64,000 nucleotides of DNA from Chitinophaga tropicalis (lineage in GTDB: Bacteria; Bacteroidota; Bacteroidia; Chitinophagales; Chitinophagaceae): positions 62,001 to 126,000 of the forward strand of contig NZ_WRXN01000005.1 of NCBI RefSeq assembly GCF_009758205.1, in the 5' to 3' direction. Numbering within the stretch: the stretch's first letter is position 1; every line of letters starts with the position of its first letter. Below are positions 25,918 through 34,329 of this stretch, piece after piece. The position numbers and the translations under genes are program-made. The notes under the pieces were generated by a model. That model was not told the DNA's origin. It ran no database searches and saw nothing but the letters and a program-made list of their open reading frames with translations.

Positions 25918-26685
25918 TCACAACTCCCTGATCCAGATATTCCTGAAGCTGATAGGTTCACTCTTATCGCCATGCGCCTGCAGTTTAATAGGGCTGGCGC
26001 CATGTGCTTTCTTATAAGACGGTTTACCTATATATTGGGTAGGGCCCAGCAGTTCGGTATTGTTCTGTACCAGTACGCCATTAAAGAAGGCTGTTACTCT
26101 TGCGGGCGACTGTAACGAGCCGTCTGCATTAAATTTGGGGGCAGTCCAGATCACATCGTATACCTGCCATTCACCTGGTTTCTTATTGGCATTTACCAGA
26201 GGCGGAGTTTGTTTGTAAACGCTTGCCGCCTGACCGTTCACATAGGTCTTGTTATTGTAGTTATCCAGTATCTGCAGTTCATAACCATCATCTCCTGCAC
26301 CGGTGGAGGCCAGGAACAGGCCGCTGTTGCCTCTGCCCTGTCCGGTGCCGGTGATGTTACCGGGAATACGCCATTCTATATGCAGCTGATAGTTGTTGAA
26401 AGACCGTTTCGTTTGTATGTTGCCGGTGCTTTTATCTACTGTAAATATTCCGCCGCTTACTTTCCATTTTGCAGGCTGGGAAGGATCGTTAACAGATGCC
26501 CACTGGTCCAGGTTCTTTCCATCAAAAAGGATAATGGCGTCTGAAGGTGCGTCTGTGTTGACTTTGCCGGGTGTAACAACCGTGGGTACGGGTTCCCATA
26601 CTTCTGTTTCTTCTGGTTTTGACTGTGCAAATAACGTGGCTGAAAAAACAACAGCAGCCGCCGTTGCAAGTGTTTTCTTATGCAT
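25918..26685 (-). CDS. Secreted 3-keto-disaccharide hydrolase (DUF1080) family protein
   Basis: A 255-residue exported protein with a signal peptide ending LFAQ; another in-frame ATG lies two codons upstream. The mature domain has the full DUF1080 pattern: DAIILFDGKNLDQW, WKVSGGIFTV, RSFNNYQLHIEWRIP, GNSGLFL, YELQILDNYNN, GEWQVYDVIWTAP, VTAFFNGVLVQNN and PIKLQAHGDKSEPISFRNIWIREL. The fold is a concanavalin-like beta-sandwich. Characterised relatives in Bacteroidota cleave 3-keto-glycosides, which requires partner oxidoreductases that are not seen here. It is monocistronic. Confidence 0.87.
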   Translation of the reverse strand: MHKKTLATAAAVVFSATLFAQSKPEETEVWEPVPTVVTPGKVNTDAPSDAIILFDGKNLDQWASVNDPSQPAKWKVSGGIFTVDKSTGNIQTKRSFNNYQLHIEWRIPGNITGTGQGRGNSGLFLASTGAGDDGYELQILDNYNNKTYVNGQAASVYKQTPPLVNANKKPGEWQVYDVIWTAPKFNADGSLQSPARVTAFFNGVLVQNNTELLGPTQYIGKPSYKKAHGASPIKLQAHGDKSEPISFRNIWIREL

Positions 26686-26873
26686 GATCACAATAATTTA
26701 ATTCCCTAAGTTAAAAATAGATGGGACAAATAACAAGGCTAAGAATTTAAGGTAGTTCTTTTTTGATGTACACTAACGAATTTAAACCAGTGCGCCGCCA
26801 CATAATAATCAATTTGTATATGAAAGTTCTGCTCACTATCTTGTGTATAACCACCGGGGGAATAAGACAATAA

Positions 26874-27557
26874 ATGAAACTGACAGATTTTATATCGGGC
26901 CTCATCAACGATGGCAGTGTTACTGTAGCGCCTAAGATCATCCCTTTTTCTGCAGACGATCTGAAGCAGGCTACTATGCACCTGCAGCAATATCAGGAAG
27001 ATGATACTGCTGATATGCCTTACAGCGCCCCGGAACCTGACCTGGCTGCAGCCTTATGGGCTGCAGAATACCTGTACAGGACTGTTCAGTTCATACTGAT
27101 CCGTAACCTGGATGAAAATGCGCTTCACAACTGTATACAACCTTATACAGGGAATATGACACCAGCGGCGGCGTATTCTGCCGATCTTACGCTGCGTTAC
27201 CTGCCAGACCTTCTGAACCTTGCCAAAGGACTATCACCTGACGATCCGCTGGTAAAACAGATGCGTGCTACAGCGGCTACCTGGCCATTGTCGGCCGCCG
27301 CTATCAATGACATGCCGGCCGGGGAGAATCTATCTGTGATATTAAGTCATCCATCCCTTAGACAGGCATACGTTGACAGGATCATTTATGCCGGTAACAA
27401 AGAAAAATGCTCACACCCTGACTGTCTCCCATTGGTAAGGGAGGCGCTGGGCGCACATACCGCCACACTATGGCCACAATTTGAACCTTTGCTTAACGAC
27501 CTTAACTATGGAACCAATCACATCAACGGAAGCCCCGCTGATAGACAAGCTGAATAA
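26874..27557 (+). CDS. Helical accessory protein, first gene of MoxR-vWA-propeller operon
   Basis: A 227-residue cytoplasmic protein, mostly alpha-helical (DLKQATMHLQQYQ, AALWAAEYLYRTVQFILIRNL, LTLRYLPDLLNLAKGL). It has no recognisable catalytic motif, signal peptide or membrane segment. Its 3' end overlaps the MoxR gene by 50 bp, which argues strongly for coupled expression. In the ternary systems combining a MoxR ATPase, a vWA protein and a beta-propeller, small partner domains of this kind have been named bpX domains; this is the most likely class, but which member cannot be assigned by eye. It probably acts as an adaptor or substrate-binding subunit. Confidence 0.6.
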   Translation: MKLTDFISGLINDGSVTVAPKIIPFSADDLKQATMHLQQYQEDDTADMPYSAPEPDLAAALWAAEYLYRTVQFILIRNLDENALHNCIQPYTGNMTPAAAYSADLTLRYLPDLLNLAKGLSPDDPLVKQMRATAATWPLSAAAINDMPAGENLSVILSHPSLRQAYVDRIIYAGNKEKCSHPDCLPLVREALGAHTATLWPQFEPLLNDLNYGTNHINGSPADRQAE

Positions 27558-28662
27558 CGTACTGCAGCATCTGAAAGAAACCTTTGTGGGTAAAGACGAT
27601 ATTATTGACCTCATGGGCATCTGTCTTGCCGGCAGGGAAAACTTGTTCCTGCTGGGCCCTCCCGGTACCGCTAAAAGTGCCATGGTAAGAGAGCTGGCAC
27701 GGCTGCTGGAGGGTAAGACGTTTGAATACCTGCTTACCCGTTTTACCGAGCCTAACGAACTGTTTGGCCCTTTCGATATCCGCCGGCTCCGTGAAGGGGA
27801 CCTTGTCACCAATACCGAAGGCATGCTGCCGGAGGCCAACCTGGTGTTCCTGGATGAATTACTGAATGCCAACAGTGCTATTCTTAACAGCCTGCTCATG
27901 GCGCTGAATGAGAAGATATTCCGCCGTGGCAAGGAGACCAGGCAACTGCCGGCGCTGATCTTCATAGGCGCCAGCAACCACCTGCCGGAAGATGAGGCCT
28001 TACAGGCATTGTTTGACCGTTTCCTCCTACGTGTACGTTGCGAGAATGTAGATCCGCTGCACCTGGAAAAAGTGCTGAATGCCGGATGGCAGCTGGAACA
28101 GAAAACCTCTCAGCAGCATACAGGCATTACGGCAGCAGATATACAGACGCTGCAACGGCTCACTACAACAGTAGATCTTACGGCTATCAGGCCGACATAT
28201 ATTATGCTGGTACAGCAACTACGCAATGCGGGTGTTATGCTGTCAGACAGAAGGGCTGTAAAGCTGCAACGCCTTATTGCCACAAGTGCATTGATCTGTA
28301 AAAGGAAAACAGCTATTCTCTCAGATATGTGGGTGTTGCGTTATATCTGGGATACAGAAGAACAACAGGAGATCATTGCGGGGATTGTTAACAGTGTGAT
28401 CAGGGAAGAAGCTGCGCATCCTCAGCAACATCCCCGTGCAGAAGCCAACGCACTGCCGGATGCTGAAGCTATTTACAAAGAAGTGGAGCAAATGTCTGTC
28501 CGGCTGGACAGCCCTGCGCTCAGCGGCGCTGAACGGGCACAGATAGGTGACAGGCTGCGTTATCTGAATGGCCGCTGTGAATGGATCAGCAATGAAACAC
28601 AGCGTAACTATGTACTACAACCCATCAATGCACTGTGGAAAAAGATAACCCAGTCTGCATAA
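27508..28662 (+). CDS. MoxR family AAA+ ATPase, RavA-like
   Basis: A 384-residue cytoplasmic AAA+ ATPase. The ATG at 27508 is preferred over a TTG nine codons upstream. Walker A is GPPGTAKS (50-57), Walker B LVFLDE (112-117, Asp116/Glu117), followed by ANSAILNSLLMALNE. Sensor 1 is GASNHLPED with Asn157, and the arginine finger region is FDRFLLR near 169-175. GASN-type sensor 1 and FLDELLNANSAILN place it near the RavA branch of MoxR proteins, which work as remodelling ATPases with a vWA partner. The C-terminal lid and a helical tail (residues 290-384) follow. The vWA partner is probably the 833-residue protein encoded two genes downstream. Confidence 0.9.
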   Translation: MEPITSTEAPLIDKLNNVLQHLKETFVGKDDIIDLMGICLAGRENLFLLGPPGTAKSAMVRELARLLEGKTFEYLLTRFTEPNELFGPFDIRRLREGDLVTNTEGMLPEANLVFLDELLNANSAILNSLLMALNEKIFRRGKETRQLPALIFIGASNHLPEDEALQALFDRFLLRVRCENVDPLHLEKVLNAGWQLEQKTSQQHTGITAADIQTLQRLTTTVDLTAIRPTYIMLVQQLRNAGVMLSDRRAVKLQRLIATSALICKRKTAILSDMWVLRYIWDTEEQQEIIAGIVNSVIREEAAHPQQHPRAEANALPDAEAIYKEVEQMSVRLDSPALSGAERAQIGDRLRYLNGRCEWISNETQRNYVLQPINALWKKITQSA

Positions 28663-28683
28663 ACAACACTTCAATCTACCAGC

Positions 28684-29391
28684 ATGAAAGAAATGGTCAT
28701 GATCCTTCCCGCTTCTGCATATAATGCGTTGGGAAATGTGCGTACCATACCCCGCCTTGCAGCGGCCCGCCACGGAGACCAGATCTGGCTTAGAGGGATC
28801 AGTCCTCATCAGCCGGAGAAGGCCCTGAGGCAGCTGCCTGTGCTCCATACGTATCTCCTGGACGCTGAAGAACGCCTGTTCCTGCCGGGAAAACGGACGC
28901 CACACAGCGCGTTACCGTACTTATCCTGGGAGCCAATGTTTTCTTTTATAAAAGCAGAGCTGCCTATGTCAGCACTTCCTGCAAGGCTACAGGAACGGTA
29001 TATGCCTGTACTTGCGCCTTCCGGCGTACCTGCTGAAGTACAGGCGTTACTTACTTCATTACAGACCTGGAAGGAATATGCTGAAACAGCACCGCTGATA
29101 AGACTACAACGTTTACGTTTTGCTGCCACAGAAGTCGGGCAGGTACTCATTACCGGCACACCACTGCCTCCAATTCCCGGTAAAGCATATACGATCAGGT
29201 ATAATATTCTGCTGCCGGCAGGATATGACTTTGATCTGCCGGCCGTGGCATCGTTGACGGCAGCACGGCTGAACCCGGAAAATGATGCCCTTCTGCTGTT
29301 CCATGTGAACGGGCAATGGGAACGTATTCCCGCACAGAATTTTGTACGCGCTACAAGAAGCGCTATACGCCTTACTCACAGTGTTACCTGA
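28684..29391 (+). CDS. Accessory protein of MoxR-vWA-propeller operon
   Basis: A 235-residue cytoplasmic protein of unknown fold, beginning MVMILPASAYNALGNVRTIP after a three-residue lead. The N-terminal part (DQIWLRGI, LPVLHTYLLDAEERLFLPG) looks alpha/beta, and the C-terminal half (YNILLPAGYDFDLPAVASLTAARLNPENDALLLFHVNGQWERI) is beta-rich. No catalytic motif is seen. It starts 21 bp after the MoxR stop, and its own stop is one base before the next gene's ATG (TGATATG), a classical coupling arrangement. By position it is a dedicated subunit, probably one of the bpX-type domains. Confidence 0.6.
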   Translation: MKEMVMILPASAYNALGNVRTIPRLAAARHGDQIWLRGISPHQPEKALRQLPVLHTYLLDAEERLFLPGKRTPHSALPYLSWEPMFSFIKAELPMSALPARLQERYMPVLAPSGVPAEVQALLTSLQTWKEYAETAPLIRLQRLRFAATEVGQVLITGTPLPPIPGKAYTIRYNILLPAGYDFDLPAVASLTAARLNPENDALLLFHVNGQWERIPAQNFVRATRSAIRLTHSVT

Positions 29392-29392
29392 T

Positions 29393-31894
29393 ATGTATAT
29401 TGACGCTGACAATACAGAGAATTACTTCAAACCTCCGGAAGGTTATTTCTGGCAATGGGCTGACTCTGGCAGTGTGATTGAATGGACAGATGGCCATACT
29501 ATCTGCTACAATAATGAGCTGAGGCAGATACTCTCACAGCTGGCGGATAAGCTGCCTCCACTGGGACCTTTGCTGCTGATACTCTCTGCCGGCAAAGGGA
29601 AATGGGGTGCGGATACGCTGGTCAGTGAGCAGGCTATTAAAACACCGCTTACCATAGAAGAGATCCAGAGCCTGTCGGAGGTACAGGAAGATTATTATAC
29701 CCTGGCAGAAATGGCCGAGGCCAAATATAACAGCGTAAAGCCCCTGCTGGCTTTACTTTATCAGCTGCCGGCAGAATACTGGCAAGGGGAACAACGCATA
29801 TTGCTTCTGAGAACATTGTTTGAAGAAACTCCTGCCGTACTTGCCGCTGAAGCCTTCAATACATTGTCCGGTTATATGGGGCACAGCGCCAGCTGGACCT
29901 TTGCTGTTTACCAGGAAAAGCTTCCTTTCAACTGGCTGCAGTTCAAATATGAAATGGCTGTACTTCAAGGGATATTAAAAAGATTTCCCGATGCAGAGGT
30001 CCTTGAACTGCAGCTCCGTACCGGTAATACGGGGATTCCTGCCCCGGCTCCGCTGGAAATAGCGCCACCGATGGGCGCAGGTCAGCAACAGGATGCAGAC
30101 ATCGAGGAGCAACCGCTTACGACGGATCCGGGTGCCTTCCTGGAGGAACTGCTGAACGATAAGCATACCGCTCATACGGCACAGTTATCACAACGGCTCA
30201 TGGCAGCGTTGCATCTTCCGCTGTATACTACGGGCAGTAACAAGAGCGACATTGGCGGTATATCAGACATCACCAACCGCGGAAGTTTTGACCGCCTGTT
30301 ACTTAGTGAGCTGGCCAATGAAGACCTGACGCTAATGGCCAGGCTGGCCAATAACGAGGCGCTCTACCTGCGCCGGGAGCAGCTGCCTGACAATGAAACC
30401 CATCAACGTTTCATCCTGGTAGACAACAGTATCAGGAACTGGGGGATTCCCCGCCTGCTGTCTGTTGCTGCGGCATTGACCTGTACTTATGACCATCATG
30501 TAGAAACAGCTGCTTTCAGCCTGATGGGCGATACATATGTACCCATTGACATTTTTTCCAAAAAAGGTGTTATTGCCGCCTTGGAATTGCTCTCGCCCGC
30601 CCTTCATAGCGGAAACGCATTGAAAGCATTTGCACTGGAGCAGATGGGCAAACCACAGGAATTCCTGCTGATCATAGAAGAAGAGTTGTTCCACATACCG
30701 GAGTTCCAGCAATCATTCTCCCTCATCCGTAATAACAGTGGTTTCCTTATTACGGTGAACCGTACAGGCGCTGTGCAGCTGTTCCGCTACATGGCCGGCC
30801 GCCGCAAGCTGCTGAACAGTGCGATGATCAGCCTGCAATATGAAACGGATAACAAGGTAAAACGCATAGAACACAATCCGGATGAACTGCCTGCTTTCAT
30901 ATTCCAGGAACCGTTCCCCCTCTATCTGCCTCCTTCCAAATTGCAGCTGGACAACAGGATGTACTTCTATTATGCAGAGAATATGGGAGCCCTGGCGCTT
31001 ACAAGAGACGGGCGGTTGTTGTTCTGGTCCTCAATACAGCATGGCGCTACAGAACTGAAGGAAGGGCTGATCAACACTACCTGCTGGTTCGGCAATAATG
31101 ATCAGCAGTTGTTGTATGTACTGTACCAGAACCAGGCCAGCCTTCATCTGCTCAGTATCAGTAAGGACACGGCACAAACCGGTTATCAGCATATCTGTGG
31201 CGTTAATAAGGTGTATAACATGGTTTTCTGCGATCAGCGCTTTTATGCACATGTGCTGGGAGCAGATGTCAGATTTTCTGAAAAAGCCTCTAACGAAGTG
31301 AAGTTACTGATAGATCCTGCTTCAGCAAGAGTGACAACAGTAGATAGCTTTCCTGCAGAGGTGCAGAAAAAGATAGTAATGAAAACCCGGGGCGGGTATA
31401 CTAATGGTAAAAGTTTCATCCGTCATGGTTATAATGTATTGAATAAAATAGCCAAGATATTCCTGGACGATGAGGGACGTCTTTGCCTGGATAGCACTCG
31501 TATAGAGCTGGAGGGGTTTAACAGGATCATACTGAAGCCCGGCGCTTCTCCCCAAATGGGTTCCTGTCATGCAAGAAAAGGACGGCAGATACCTGTTCCC
31601 AACAGCCGGCATAAACTGGTAAAATTCAGCTGGACAGATGGCAGCACCGCCTGGATAGACAACTATCGCGGTTTACTGCATCTGCGCAGCTCTGACCCTT
31701 CCATTCCGGAGATCACGATAGTGCTGGTGTTGAGAATGGAAACCAGCTGCCGGGCCTCTGATGGCGCAGCAACAGGTTATCCCTACTTTATCCGGGACGC
31801 AGGTCAGATATTAAAACCAAATGAGTTTTACAGTTCATACATCCAACGTTTCACGCAAGTACTGATAAAAAATGCAGCTTCAGTTAACATATGA
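29393..31894 (+). CDS. Large vWA-like plus probable beta-propeller protein
   Basis: An 833-residue cytoplasmic protein. The ATG at 29393 directly follows the preceding stop; a TTG 17 codons upstream is an alternative. Residues 1-240 are helical. A vWA-like segment begins at QRFILVDNSIRNWGIPRLLSVAAAL; Asp344 and Ser346 fit the first two positions of the metal-site motif DxSxS, but the third is Arg348, so the site looks degenerate. AAFSLMGDTYVPIDIF follows as the next strand pair. Residues about 440-810 are repeated beta strands (MGALALTRDGRLLFWSS, QQLLYVLYQNQASLHLLSI, AKIFLDDEGRLCLD, STAWIDNYRGLLHLRS) as in a beta-propeller. It overlaps the next gene by 23 bp. Probably the main partner of the MoxR ATPase. 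Confidence 0.65.
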   Translation: MYIDADNTENYFKPPEGYFWQWADSGSVIEWTDGHTICYNNELRQILSQLADKLPPLGPLLLILSAGKGKWGADTLVSEQAIKTPLTIEEIQSLSEVQEDYYTLAEMAEAKYNSVKPLLALLYQLPAEYWQGEQRILLLRTLFEETPAVLAAEAFNTLSGYMGHSASWTFAVYQEKLPFNWLQFKYEMAVLQGILKRFPDAEVLELQLRTGNTGIPAPAPLEIAPPMGAGQQQDADIEEQPLTTDPGAFLEELLNDKHTAHTAQLSQRLMAALHLPLYTTGSNKSDIGGISDITNRGSFDRLLLSELANEDLTLMARLANNEALYLRREQLPDNETHQRFILVDNSIRNWGIPRLLSVAAALTCTYDHHVETAAFSLMGDTYVPIDIFSKKGVIAALELLSPALHSGNALKAFALEQMGKPQEFLLIIEEELFHIPEFQQSFSLIRNNSGFLITVNRTGAVQLFRYMAGRRKLLNSAMISLQYETDNKVKRIEHNPDELPAFIFQEPFPLYLPPSKLQLDNRMYFYYAENMGALALTRDGRLLFWSSIQHGATELKEGLINTTCWFGNNDQQLLYVLYQNQASLHLLSISKDTAQTGYQHICGVNKVYNMVFCDQRFYAHVLGADVRFSEKASNEVKLLIDPASARVTTVDSFPAEVQKKIVMKTRGGYTNGKSFIRHGYNVLNKIAKIFLDDEGRLCLDSTRIELEGFNRIILKPGASPQMGSCHARKGRQIPVPNSRHKLVKFSWTDGSTAWIDNYRGLLHLRSSDPSIPEITIVLVLRMETSCRASDGAATGYPYFIRDAGQILKPNEFYSSYIQRFTQVLIKNAASVNI

Positions 31895-33590
31895 TCCCGG
31901 CATCCGGCACAATACCGTTGCCGCTTTTATCCGTGGCACGACTGCAAGGCAATGGCTGATGGAAATGTCCCGGTGGGATATTCCGCTGGAGCATCTTCAA
32001 TGCCTGCCTGTACCTGACAGTACAAGCTCTGTCAGACCGGCGGGGCTGCTTGTTATCTTCAATCAGGATATTCCTGCAGAAGAGAAGATCACCCACCCTT
32101 ATGGCGCTGTTGCAGGAAAGCTATATCTGCCGGTAAATGCCTCTCTTTTCCCGGTGCTCAGTAATACGGAAATGGATGAACTGCTTATCTGGCACAAACA
32201 GGTATTTCATCCTTCTTCAGGCTTTGTTGGCTTTGAGCAGGAAGATATACTGTATCCCGCACAGTTCATCACTTACCCCAAGGCGTTGCCTTCCCGCTGG
32301 GGACAGGCACACTCGGGATTGCCTCCTATGTCTCCGCTTGAATCTATCTCCCTGCCTCCACAACCGGAAAACAACCTGATGGTGTTACTTGACCAGCGTA
32401 TTGACAGCAGGCCGCTGGCTGATATTCATGAGGATAAAAGGCGTGGCGGGTTGCTCCTGGCCCTTATAGACAGGATTCTTTATCCGTTGTTAAAGCTGAT
32501 CATGTTTTTTATTAACCTGTTCAGGAAACAATTGCCTGCCAAAAGAGGGCCTGGCAATGGCCGTTTTACCGGGTGGGCCAAACAGAAACTGGAAGATATT
32601 GCTGCCCGCAGGCAGAGTGAACTGCAAAGGTTACTTAATATGTTTGATAAAGACGGGGACGAAGCCTTACGCTATGCACTTCCGCTTCACAACAAATACG
32701 AAGGCAGGGGTACGGCAGCTCCAGCTTCTACCCTGTCCAGGAATAATACAAATTTCTCCCTTGGCGGATTAGGCGGAGGCGGGCCGGTAGATAACTGGCA
32801 TACCTCTGAGGACCAGTATTCCGGTTTGCGGGCAAAATATCTTGCCCAGGCAGAAAAAGCTGAAGCTGCGGGAGATTACAGTAAAGCGGCGTACATCCTG
32901 GCCCACCTGCTGGGTGATTATTCCGGGGCCGCGCAAGTACTGGAAAAAGGTCATTTCTACAGGGAAGCGGCGGCTTTATACAACGATCATCTCAAAATGC
33001 CCATTGCAGCGGCCCAATGCCTGGAAAGAGGCGGTTTATTACTGGAAGCTATTGAGATCTATAAAAAACTGGAGGGATATGAGAAGGTGGGAGATCTGTA
33101 TACCCGGCTTTCCCAACAACAGCAGGCGGAAAAATATTTCCGGTTAACGGCGGAAACCGCGCTTGCACAAAAAGATCATCTCACTGCAGCCAGGATATAT
33201 AACGAGAAATTGCAGCTTCGTGAACATGCACAGGGAATATGGCTGCAGGGATGGGCATCCGGCCCGCGGGAAGAAGAATGTCTGATCTGTTATTTCAGGA
33301 GTATCCAGGATGAGGATACCCTGCCGGAAAAGATCATGGGTATCTATAACCAGGTACCGGCGCACAGGAAAAGTTCACTGCTCAATGTGCTGTTAATCAT
33401 CAGCAAACAGGCTACAGAAGAAACCATGAGAACGTCCAGAGATATTGCCTATCGTATTATAAGTGAGCAGCTGGCAAACGGTAATTATAACCAGATCAAT
33501 ATCCTGAAACAGCTGATACCGGACGATAATATCCTGTATTCCGATCTCAACAGGTTCAGGTACAATCCAGGCCGGCCTTCTTCCCACTGA
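31872..33590 (+). CDS. bpX6-like N-domain, membrane segment and alpha-solenoid protein
   Basis: A 572-residue protein overlapping the preceding gene by 23 bp. Residues 1-170 are an alpha/beta domain. A hydrophobic stretch at about 192-216 (LLLALIDRILYPLLKLIMFF) is a likely membrane anchor flanked by basic residues. A Gly/Asn-rich linker near 285-310 (NNTNFSLGGLGGGGPVDNW) leads to an alpha-solenoid of TPR-like helical pairs at about 320-460 (AEKAEAAGDYSKAAYILAHL, AAALYNDHLKMPIAAAQCLERGG, AIEIYKKLEGYEKVGDLY). No catalytic motif is seen. It may anchor the ternary complex to the membrane; the bpX6 label is tentative. Confidence 0.6.
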   Translation: MQLQLTYDPGIRHNTVAAFIRGTTARQWLMEMSRWDIPLEHLQCLPVPDSTSSVRPAGLLVIFNQDIPAEEKITHPYGAVAGKLYLPVNASLFPVLSNTEMDELLIWHKQVFHPSSGFVGFEQEDILYPAQFITYPKALPSRWGQAHSGLPPMSPLESISLPPQPENNLMVLLDQRIDSRPLADIHEDKRRGGLLLALIDRILYPLLKLIMFFINLFRKQLPAKRGPGNGRFTGWAKQKLEDIAARRQSELQRLLNMFDKDGDEALRYALPLHNKYEGRGTAAPASTLSRNNTNFSLGGLGGGGPVDNWHTSEDQYSGLRAKYLAQAEKAEAAGDYSKAAYILAHLLGDYSGAAQVLEKGHFYREAAALYNDHLKMPIAAAQCLERGGLLLEAIEIYKKLEGYEKVGDLYTRLSQQQQAEKYFRLTAETALAQKDHLTAARIYNEKLQLREHAQGIWLQGWASGPREEECLICYFRSIQDEDTLPEKIMGIYNQVPAHRKSSLLNVLLIISKQATEETMRTSRDIAYRIISEQLANGNYNQINILKQLIPDDNILYSDLNRFRYNPGRPSSH

Positions 33591-33693
33591 TTTTTAGATT
33601 TTCCTTAACAATAGCGCGCCGGGTATTGATCAATATCCGGCGTTTCTGACATACCTTTGATAAGGTATTCTCTCACTTCTTAAACCCTGAACG

Positions 33694-34323
33694 ATGGATA
33701 AAAAATTCATACGCGAAGCATATAAAAACTACTGGCTGGAAAATGGAAAAAGACCCGTTTCTGTTTACGCCTTTTGCCAGTTACTGGCATTGTCAGAAAC
33801 TACATTTTATGACATGTATTCGTCTTTCGATGCTGTTGAAAAAGACCTCTGGCTCTCCTTCTTCCAGGATACCGTTGATAAACTGAAAGAAGATGAGACG
33901 TACCGCCAGTATTCTGCCCGCGAAAAGCTATTGACATTTTATTTCCTCTGGGTGCAGCAACTCCGTGAAAACAGGAGTTTTATTCTCCAGCAAAAGGAAA
34001 ACCACAGGATACCGGGTCTTCACCTGGAAAAGCTTGAAACTTTCCGGCATGCCTTTTACGATTACATCCGTGAACTGATCAAAGAAGGCTATCAGACTGG
34101 CGAGATAAAAGAACGTAAATACATTTCCGACCAATATGTACATGGCTTCTGGATGCAGGCGCTGTTTGTATTACGCTACTGGACAAAAGACACCAGCGAA
34201 CGCTTCGAAATGACTGATGCAGCGATCGAAAAAGCCGTAAATCTCAGCTTCCAGCTGATCAGCTCCAACACAATAGACAGCCTTCTCGATTTCGGGAAGT
34301 TCATGTTTGCCGGGAAACAATAA
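33694..34323 (+). CDS. TetR/AcrR-like transcriptional regulator
   Basis: A 209-residue protein with an N-terminal helix-turn-helix (IREAYKNYWLENGKRPVSVYAFCQLLALSETTFYDMYSSF) in which the recognition helix sits where TetR proteins carry theirs, followed by a helical ligand or dimerisation domain (LLTFYFLWVQQLRENRSFILQQ). It starts 103 bp after the MoxR operon and 6 bp before the ABC1 kinase gene, with which it is clearly co-transcribed. It may repress its own operon in response to a small molecule. Conserved charged residues DVKNY-like for DNA contact could not be verified. Confidence 0.75.
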   Translation: MDKKFIREAYKNYWLENGKRPVSVYAFCQLLALSETTFYDMYSSFDAVEKDLWLSFFQDTVDKLKEDETYRQYSAREKLLTFYFLWVQQLRENRSFILQQKENHRIPGLHLEKLETFRHAFYDYIRELIKEGYQTGEIKERKYISDQYVHGFWMQALFVLRYWTKDTSERFEMTDAAIEKAVNLSFQLISSNTIDSLLDFGKFMFAGKQ

Positions 34324-34329
34324 CAAGTA

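Noticed and set aside
27481..27507. TTG start for the MoxR ATPase
   Set aside because: The ATG at 27508 is stronger and the nine extra residues are not part of the family N-terminus.
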